The translations under genes and the position numbers were made by a program. A stretch of 24,440 nucleotides of DNA from CAZMCC01 sp964564695 (GTDB lineage: Bacteria; Planctomycetota; Phycisphaerae; Phycisphaerales; UBA1924). Positions 13,309 to 19,191 of the stretch are shown piece by piece. Positions within the stretch are counted from its first letter, which is position 1, and the number at the start of each line of letters is the position of its first letter. The notes under the pieces were generated by a model, which saw only the letters and a program-made list of their open reading frames with translations, had not been told where the DNA came from and did not search any database. Location: NCBI GenBank assembly GCA_964564695.1, contig CAZMCC010000061.1, positions 1 to 24,440 on the forward strand. The letters run 5' to 3'.

Positions 13309-14423
13309 TTCTTGTCGGCCCCCGAGCCCGCGGCGCCGTTGCTTGGGGCCGGATTGGCGGGGGGCGCGCCGGCGCCGAGCATCGTGCCGGTCTTGGCCGC
13401 GCCGGTGACGGGCTTGCCGGAGAGGAACTCGCCGACGACCTTGTCGAGGTCCTCGGGGCGGTCCTCGGTGACCATGTTGCGGGTGTCCTCAAAGACGATG
13501 GCGGTGACGGCCTTGGCGTCGGCGACCTGGCCGAGGCGGATGGACCGCTGCTGGAGCCGCGGGCGGAGCGGGTCTTCGAGGTCGCTGATGGCGATGATCG
13601 CAAGCGTTGGGATGCGGATCTGGTTGACTTCAGCGGTGAGGTCGCCGGCGAGATACTCGAGGAAGTACCGGGCCGCGACCGCGGAGGGGACGGTCGCCAT
13701 CATGGTGGTGATGCGCTGGCCGGCCTCGAGGTTCTTGGAGAGCTGGGGCGCGGCGTCGGCGGCCTGCTTCTTCCACATGGCGTCGGTGCGCTGCTTGAGG
13801 ATGGTGGCGCCGAGCTGACCCTCGACGCTGGCCCGGCGCGACTCGCCGGGGACGTTGCCCTTGCTGAGGTCCTGGAGCGGGAGCCAGGTGAGGCCGTCGA
13901 TCGAGATCGCGGCGCGGAACGCCTCGGGGTGGCGGGCCGCGAGGCGGTAGGCGATGTGCCCGCCCATGGCGTGCCCGGCGATGACAGGTTGGTCGAGCTT
14001 CTTCTCCTCGATCATCTTGAGGACGGCGAGCTCGGTGTTGGTGAGCCACGCGTCGCCGGTGGGCGGGGTCGCGGGCGTCGCGGGGGCGGGGCTCCCGCCG
14101 AAGCCGGCGAGGGTGACGGCGTACATCGTGTACTTGGTCGCGTTCCGGGTCATGAAGGTGTCGAAGACCGTCCAGTCGCACGCGAGGCCGGGGATCAGGA
14201 TGAGCGGGATCGGGCCGTTGCCACGGACCTCAACGTGGGCGAGCGCCGTGAAGGGGACCTGCGGCTCAGGGGTCTTGGGCTGGGGGGGCAGCGTCGCGCC
14301 GGGCGTGCCCATAGGAGCGGCGGAGGCGGCGCCGGGCAGCGTGCCGAAGGCCGTGACCGTTGCGAAGACGGCGGCGGCAAACAGGGGGTGAGCCGAGCGG
14401 GCGGGACGGGTGGTACGACGCAT
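13305..14423 (-). CDS. Exported alpha/beta-hydrolase-fold protein with a degenerate catalytic triad
   Basis: The 372-residue protein starts at ATG 14423, fixed by AAGGAGG at 14430-14436. Residues 1-36 are a signal peptide (basic start, LFAAAVFATVTAFGTL, AASAA cleavage). The hydrolase core spans ~60-335: oxyanion strand LILIPGLACDW, nucleophile elbow IAGHAMGG, acid-loop strand IPTLAIIAISDLEDP, and the last segment FEDTRNMVTEDRPEDLDKVV. In active relatives the elbow is GHSxGG and the final loop has GHMV; here Ala152 replaces the nucleophile and Arg-Asn (315-316) replaces Gly-His. The fold appears intact but normal serine hydrolysis is not expected. The C-terminal ~40 residues are a Gly/Ala/Pro tail ending GADKK. 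A binding or scaffolding role outside the cytoplasm is possible. The gene is coupled to pyrF. Confidence 0.85.
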   Translation of the reverse strand: MRRTTRPARSAHPLFAAAVFATVTAFGTLPGAASAAPMGTPGATLPPQPKTPEPQVPFTALAHVEVRGNGPIPLILIPGLACDWTVFDTFMTRNATKYTMYAVTLAGFGGSPAPATPATPPTGDAWLTNTELAVLKMIEEKKLDQPVIAGHAMGGHIAYRLAARHPEAFRAAISIDGLTWLPLQDLSKGNVPGESRRASVEGQLGATILKQRTDAMWKKQAADAAPQLSKNLEAGQRITTMMATVPSAVAARYFLEYLAGDLTAEVNQIRIPTLAIIAISDLEDPLRPRLQQRSIRLGQVADAKAVTAIVFEDTRNMVTEDRPEDLDKVVGEFLSGKPVTGAAKTGTMLGAGAPPANPAPSNGAAGSGADKK

Positions 14424-14586
14424 CAACGGCCTCCTTCAAATCGAACCTGGGCGGCATGGTACGTACGTCGCCCGGGGCGACGGGATCGGCCAACCGAACC
14501 CGCCGCTCCACTCGCGCAGGGGCAAATAATGCCGGGTGGACCCGCGCTGCGGGTTGTTGCCCGATTGCCCGCGAGCGCTCTGCCCC

Positions 14587-14982
14587 ATGCCGGCCCCAAA
14601 CCCCCCCGATCCCGATGCCAACACCCCCCCGGCGGAGCCACCCCGGCGGCTGGACCTGCGCAAGGACCGTGGGCTGACGGTGGAGTGGTCGGACGGGTCG
14701 ACGGCGTTCTTCCCGATCGAGTACCTGCGGAAGCACTCCCCCAGCGCCGAGCAGCGCGAGCTCCGCAAGGAGATGGCCGCCAACCCGCTGACGGTGCTGC
14801 CGGCGTCGTTCGGGCGGAGCGAGCCGTTGACGGCGGTGTCGGCGGAGCTGGTGGGGCAGTACGCGATCCGGATCCGGTTCTCCGACGGGCACCACACGGG
14901 GATTTATTCGTGGGCGTATTTGCGGTCGATTGATCCGGGGGGCAAACGCGGAACAGCGGAACAGCGAAACAACGGAACATGA
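14587..14982 (+). CDS. DUF971 / gamma-butyrobetaine hydroxylase N-terminal-like protein
   Basis: The 131-residue protein has the DUF971 pattern: LTVEWSDGSTAFFPIEYLRK near residue 30 and VGQYAIRIRFSDGHHTGIYS followed by WAYLRSID at the end. This small beta-rich domain also forms the N-terminus of gamma-butyrobetaine hydroxylase. Stand-alone versions occur beside or fused to Mrp-type Fe-S carriers, so a role in iron-sulfur handling is a guess from the family. The Cys pair seen in many relatives after YLR is absent: the segment reads KHSPSAEQREL. ATG 14587 is chosen because upstream residues look non-coding. The last 14 residues (GGKRGTAEQRNNGT) are encoded by one arm of an inverted repeat, so the natural stop has been replaced. 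The flank 14424-14586 has no gene. Confidence 0.85.
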   Translation: MPAPNPPDPDANTPPAEPPRRLDLRKDRGLTVEWSDGSTAFFPIEYLRKHSPSAEQRELRKEMAANPLTVLPASFGRSEPLTAVSAELVGQYAIRIRFSDGHHTGIYSWAYLRSIDPGGKRGTAEQRNNGT

Positions 14983-15040
14983 CTCGGATGGTTGCTCGCG
15001 TCCTATGTTCCGCTGTTCTGATGTTCCCCTGTTCCGCGTT
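14945..15040. repeat. 36-bp imperfect inverted repeat built of GGAACA units
   Basis: The left arm (14945-14980) and right arm (15005-15040) match at 31 of 36 positions as reverse complements, with a 24-nt loop. Each arm repeats the word ggaaca or gaacag three to four times. The left arm codes the tail and stop of the DUF971 gene; the right arm ends 24 nt before the recG start. It could form a strong transcript hairpin, or be a mobile palindrome unlike the other elements here. Confidence 0.8.
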
Positions 15041-15063
15041 CTCTTTCTTGGTGCCGCCAGCCT

Positions 15064-17247
15064 ATGTCCTCGCCCACCGCCCCCATCACGCTCATGACTC
15101 CGCTCGCTGAAGCCCAGGGCGTCGGTACTGACGCGGCGGAGCTGATGGCGGAGCTGGGTGTGCGCGTCGTCGGGCAGCTCGTCGCGTACCTGCCGAGTCG
15201 GCACGAGCACAGGCTGGCGGAGGCGCCGATCTCGATGCTGCAGGACGGGGCGATCGTCACTGCCCGCGGCGAGGTGACGGCGTGCCAGTTCTTCCCGCGC
15301 GGGCCCAAGCCGCGGTTCCAGGCCGTGCTGATGGACGAGACGGGGCGGCTGGATCTGGTGTGGTTCAACATGCCGTACATGCGATCGCGGCTGCACCCGG
15401 GGATGCGCCTGCGGGTCTGGGGCACGGCGAAGCGGCGCGGGCGCACCGCCAACCTGCAGGTAGTGAACCCGCGCATCGAGGTCATCGACCTGGCGAAGGA
15501 CGAGCCGGAGGAGTCGGGGGATCGGTGGAGGCCGGTCTATCCGGCAAGCGAGCGGATGCCGAGCCACCGGATCGCCGCGGTGGTGGGGCGTGTGCTCCCG
15601 CTGGCGCTGCCGCTGATCGAGGACCACCTGCCGGAGGCGTATCGGCGCTCGCGTGAGCTGCCGGGGCTCGCCGAGGCGTACCGGATGATGCACTCACCCG
15701 AGAGCGAGCGGGACATCACGGAGGGGCGGCGGCGCCTGGCGTTTGACGAATTGCTGCTACTGCAACTGGGAGTCGCGCTCAAGCGGGCCCACCTGCGGAC
15801 CACCTTGCGGGCCCCGGCGCTCAAGTTCAACGACGCGATCGACCGGCATATCCGCGAGCGGCTGCCGTTTGCGCTCACCGAAGCACAGAACGCGGTGGTG
15901 GGCGAGTTGGCGAAGGATCTGTCGGCCGCGACGCCGACGAACAGGCTGATCCAGGGCGATGTGGGCTCGGGCAAGACGGCGGTGGCGCTGTACGCGATGC
16001 TCATGGCGGTGGCGTCGCAGCACCAGGGGGCGCTGATGGCCCCGACCGAGCTGCTCGCGGAACAGCACTATCTGTCGATCTCGCGGATGCTCGAGGGGTC
16101 GAAGGTGCGGGTCGAGCTGCTGACGGGGTCGATGGCGCCCGCGGCACGCCAGGATGTGCTGGCGCGAGCGGCGTCGGGGGACGTCGACGTGCTCATCGGC
16201 ACGCACGCCTTGCTCACCGACCGGGTGAAGTTCAACAGTCTGGCGGTGGCGATCATCGACGAGCAGCACCGTTTCGGCGTGCACCAGCGGGCCGTGCTGC
16301 GGTCGAAGGCGGGGGACGAGGCGCTGACGCCGCACATCGTGGTGATGACCGCGACGCCGATCCCGCGGACGCTGGCGCTGACGCTCTTGGGGGATCTCGA
16401 CGTGTCGACGATCCGGGGCATGCCGCCGGGGCGGTCGCCGGTGCGGACGCGCGTGGTCGATCCGGACAGGGCGGGCGAGGTGTACGGGTTCGTGCGCGAG
16501 CGGATCGAGAAGGGGGAGCAGGCGTACTTCGTCACGCCGACGATCGATCCGGCGCGGCCGGTGGTCGACCTGGTCTCGGCGTATGAGCCGGAGATCGGGC
16601 TTGATCAGGACGCGATCAGCGAAGGGAGCGGCGAGTACGGCCTGGGGTCGCTGCGTGCGCTGCTCGCGCGGCTCGAGGCGGGCGAGCTCAAGGGCAAGCG
16701 CGTGGCGGCGGTGCACGGGCGGCTCGACGCCCGCTCGCGCGAGAACGTGATGCACCGCTTCCGCGCGGGGCTCATCGACGCGATCGTGGCGACCAGCATC
16801 ATCGAGGTCGGCGTCGACGTGCCGAACGCGACGACCATCGTCGTCGAGAACGCGGACCGCTTCGGGCTCGCGCAGCTGCACCAGCTCCGCGGTCGCGTGG
16901 GGCGTGGCGACAAGCCCGGCGTGTGCGTGCTCATCGCACGCCCATCGACCGAAGACGGCGCGGCACGCCTGCGGGTGATGAGCGAGACGACCGACGGGTT
17001 CGTCATCGCGGAGAAAGACCTCGAGATCCGGGGAATGGGGGACGTTTTCGGGCTGCGCCAGTCGGGCGCCCCGCCGTTCAAGGTCGCCGACCTCGTGAAG
17101 GACGCCGACCTGCTGCGCCTCGCCCGCCAGGATGCGTTCGAGTGGGTGGCTCGCTCGCCGGGCCTGGGCGCGGGCGAGGAGTTGCTGCTGAAGAAGCGGC
17201 TGCTCAAGGCGCACGGGCAGTGGCTGGGGCTGGGGGACGTGGGCTAA
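15064..17247 (+). CDS. recG: ATP-dependent DNA helicase RecG
   Basis: The 727-residue helicase remodels stalled replication forks and Holliday junctions. The N-terminal wedge/OB domain covers ~1-240 (LVAYLPSRHEHRL, VTARGEVTACQFFPRG, MRLRVWGTAKRRG). The motor follows: NRLIQGDVGSGKTAVAL (Walker A, ~residue 298), APTELLAEQH, IIDEQHRFGVHQR (DEQH box, ~399), VMTATPIPRTLALTLLGDLD, VATSIIEVGVDVPNAT and QLHQLRGRVGRG. RecG-specific ends include LEIRGMGDVFGLRQSG. It is slightly longer than E. coli RecG (693). ATG 15064 has no Shine-Dalgarno site. The 3' end overlaps the opposing DUF4349 gene by 44 nt. Confidence 0.97.
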   Translation: MSSPTAPITLMTPLAEAQGVGTDAAELMAELGVRVVGQLVAYLPSRHEHRLAEAPISMLQDGAIVTARGEVTACQFFPRGPKPRFQAVLMDETGRLDLVWFNMPYMRSRLHPGMRLRVWGTAKRRGRTANLQVVNPRIEVIDLAKDEPEESGDRWRPVYPASERMPSHRIAAVVGRVLPLALPLIEDHLPEAYRRSRELPGLAEAYRMMHSPESERDITEGRRRLAFDELLLLQLGVALKRAHLRTTLRAPALKFNDAIDRHIRERLPFALTEAQNAVVGELAKDLSAATPTNRLIQGDVGSGKTAVALYAMLMAVASQHQGALMAPTELLAEQHYLSISRMLEGSKVRVELLTGSMAPAARQDVLARAASGDVDVLIGTHALLTDRVKFNSLAVAIIDEQHRFGVHQRAVLRSKAGDEALTPHIVVMTATPIPRTLALTLLGDLDVSTIRGMPPGRSPVRTRVVDPDRAGEVYGFVRERIEKGEQAYFVTPTIDPARPVVDLVSAYEPEIGLDQDAISEGSGEYGLGSLRALLARLEAGELKGKRVAAVHGRLDARSRENVMHRFRAGLIDAIVATSIIEVGVDVPNATTIVVENADRFGLAQLHQLRGRVGRGDKPGVCVLIARPSTEDGAARLRVMSETTDGFVIAEKDLEIRGMGDVFGLRQSGAPPFKVADLVKDADLLRLARQDAFEWVARSPGLGAGEELLLKKRLLKAHGQWLGLGDVG

Positions 17248-18442
17248 CCCCCACACCCCCCCACTCACCCCGCTTCGCGGCGCTACACCGCCGGCACCGG
17301 CTCGCGCGACGGCGCCTGGCCTCGCGCATCGCTCGCACGATGGCCGTGATCGAACAGCCGATCAGCACCCACCACACCAGCCCGCCCACGGCCGCACGCA
17401 CAAACGCCGCGGCCGAATCGGCCAGGGCCCGTGTACCGGCGTGCCACGCGCCGTCGAGCTGGCGGCCGAAATAGTCGAGGGCGGACTCGTGCTTGCTGTG
17501 CTCGGCCTCGGCGTCGGGGGGGACCGCGGGTCGGAGGATGACGAGGATGGTGGCGAGGGCGACGCTCTTGTTGATGCGCTCCTGTTGGGCCGTCATCTGC
17601 TCGATGTGCTCGCGTACTCTCGCGAGCTGCTCGCGCAGGTCGAGGATCTCCTTGAGCGGGGCGCCCTCGCGCGTCTCGAGAAGCTTGAGCAGCTCATCCT
17701 CGACCTTCTGCTCATTGCGCAGGCGGGCCGAGAGGTCGACGACCTGCTCGGTCACGTCGTCGCCGCTGGCCTTCTCGCTCGCGACGGTGCCGAGCGTGCG
17801 GAGCTCGTTGAGCACGTCGCTGAGGCGGTCGGCGGCGACTCGGAGCGTGAGCGTGCCCTGGGCCGCCGCGCCCTCGCCGGTGAGGGATGAGGCCTCGATG
17901 AACTCACCCATCGCTTCGTTGACGAGCAGCGCGACCCGTGAGAAATCGGCCCGGACGTCCTTGGATTCGATGTCGATCGTCGCCTTGCGGATGACCGAGC
18001 GATCGGAGTCCGCTGCGGGAGAAGCCGGCGCCTGGGCGGCCGGCGCCTTGTCCACGGGGGCTGGCGACGCCGGCACCCGCGCGTACCGGCTTCGCTCGGC
18101 GTCCTGCACCTCGGCCGCGGCCGGTGCGAAGCTCGAAATCCCCTGATCGACCGGGGCGACGCCGCTGCCGGTCCCGGTCCAGAACTGGGCCGCGACCATG
18201 AACACCAGTGTCGCCGCGACGACGACTGGAATTCCGACCGCTGGACGCAGGCGCATCCGGCCAAGGAGTCCGAATCGACTCGGCGCAGCACCATCGTCCG
18301 CTGCCTTCCGCTCGCGACGCAGCGCCTCGGCGTGCAGCGTCGGCTCGGCGTCGCGCCAGTCGGTGAGGGCCGCGAGGCGGCGCTCGAGCGGATCGGGCGC
18401 CGGGCCGGGCGCGGTGTCGTGTGGGGTTGAGGGAGTCGTCAC
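17204..18442 (-). CDS. DUF4349 membrane protein, candidate anti-sigma factor
   Basis: The 412-residue protein has a cytoplasmic N-terminus (~1-75, RRLAALTDWRDAEPTLHAEA), one transmembrane helix (VGIPVVVAATLVFMVAAQFW) and a Pro/Ala linker. A DUF4349 domain follows from ~residue 145 to 310: VIRKATIDIESKDVRADF, TLTLRVAADRLSDVLNELRT, and a coiled-coil LRNEQKVEDELLKLLETREG with EILDLREQLARVREHIEQMT. A second transmembrane helix (VGGLVWWVLIGCSITAIV) precedes an Arg-rich tail. The gene overlaps the ECF sigma gene (GTGA at 18442), and the cytoplasm-TM-periplasm layout fits an anti-sigma factor, although no zinc HxxxCxxC motif is present. The role is inferred from context. The final ~35 residues are low-complexity and lie antisense to the recG end. 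Confidence 0.8.
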   Translation of the reverse strand: MTTPSTPHDTAPGPAPDPLERRLAALTDWRDAEPTLHAEALRRERKAADDGAAPSRFGLLGRMRLRPAVGIPVVVAATLVFMVAAQFWTGTGSGVAPVDQGISSFAPAAAEVQDAERSRYARVPASPAPVDKAPAAQAPASPAADSDRSVIRKATIDIESKDVRADFSRVALLVNEAMGEFIEASSLTGEGAAAQGTLTLRVAADRLSDVLNELRTLGTVASEKASGDDVTEQVVDLSARLRNEQKVEDELLKLLETREGAPLKEILDLREQLARVREHIEQMTAQQERINKSVALATILVILRPAVPPDAEAEHSKHESALDYFGRQLDGAWHAGTRALADSAAAFVRAAVGGLVWWVLIGCSITAIVRAMREARRRRASRCRRCSAAKRGEWGGVGVSPRPPAPATARAP

Positions 18443-19074
18443 GAGCGGTCCTCCTTCGTCAGCATCGCACGCAGGTCGTTCAGGGCCGTGTGCAGGCGGG
18501 ACTTCAAGGTGCCCAAGGGGATGTCGAGCACGTCGGCGGCCTGCGCGAGCGTCAGGCCGCGGTGGTAGCACAGGAGCAGGATCAGGCGCGGCGGCTCGGC
18601 GAGCCGGGCCATGGCGGCGTGCAGGCTCGCGAGGTCCTCGGGATCGCCAGGCGGTTCACCGGCGGCGGCGGTCGCGGCGGTCAGCGTTCGGGCGAGTTCA
18701 CCCGGGACCGGGCGGGCCATCTTCGACGCCGCCAGGTCGCGGGCCCGGTTGATCGCGATGCGGTAGAGCCAGGTCTTGACGCTCGAGCGCCCCTCGAACC
18801 CCTTGGCGTGCTTGATGACGCGCATCCACGTCTCCTGCACGGCGTCACGAGCGAGATCCTCCCGCCCGCCGAGGATTCCCCGGGCGAGACCCAGCAGCGG
18901 GGCTTCGTAGCGATGAGCGAGCTCGCCGAGGGTGGCGTCGCGCTCCGCGTCGGCTTGCGCGTTGCAGAACCGACGCAGCACGGCTTCGTCGGCGAGGGCG
19001 CCAAGAGCGGGTGACGCCGCGGTCGCCGGCGTGGCGGCTTGCGTGGGCGCGGAAGTGGGGCGCGGCGTGGCCAT
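18439..19074 (-). CDS. ECF-type RNA polymerase sigma factor
   Basis: The 211-residue protein contains sigma region 2 (LGELAHRYEAPLLGLARGIL, DLARDAVQETWMRVIKHAK, then SSVKTWLYRIAINRARDLAA) and region 4 (ARLAEPPRLILLLCYHRGLT, LAQAADVLDIPLGTLKSRLH). The linker is typical of ECF sigma factors and no sigma-1 or -3 regions are present. The N-terminal ~35 residues are an Ala/Thr/Pro-rich extension. I chose ATG 19074; a GTG at 19089 would add five residues. The stop overlaps the DUF4349 gene, so the two are a sigma/partner pair. The upstream region has no match to the TTGACA/TAAACT promoters seen elsewhere in the window, which is compatible with autoregulation by an alternative promoter form, but nothing specific can be pointed out. 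Confidence 0.92.
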   Translation of the reverse strand: MATPRPTSAPTQAATPATAASPALGALADEAVLRRFCNAQADAERDATLGELAHRYEAPLLGLARGILGGREDLARDAVQETWMRVIKHAKGFEGRSSVKTWLYRIAINRARDLAASKMARPVPGELARTLTAATAAAGEPPGDPEDLASLHAAMARLAEPPRLILLLCYHRGLTLAQAADVLDIPLGTLKSRLHTALNDLRAMLTKEDRS

Positions 19075-19149
19075 GAGGTGTCCCGGCACCGGACTTGGAC
19101 CGGACTCGACCCTTGCCGGTTCGGCGAATTCGCAGGTCGTATGACCTAC

Positions 19150-19177
19150 CCGGACCTTCGCAGAGCCTCAGGTCCGG
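19150..19177 (-). repeat. Conserved-loop hairpin repeat, copy 2
   Basis: The 8-bp perfect stem ccggacct/aggtccgg encloses the loop tcgcagagcctc, identical to the copy at 4707-4734. It lies 15 nt past the gyrA stop. A second small hairpin (aggtc/gacct, ~19133-19146) follows immediately. There is no T-run, so it may be a 3'-end processing or termination element or a dispersed repeat. Confidence 0.75.
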
Positions 19178-19191
19178 CGTCCCGGGAGGCG

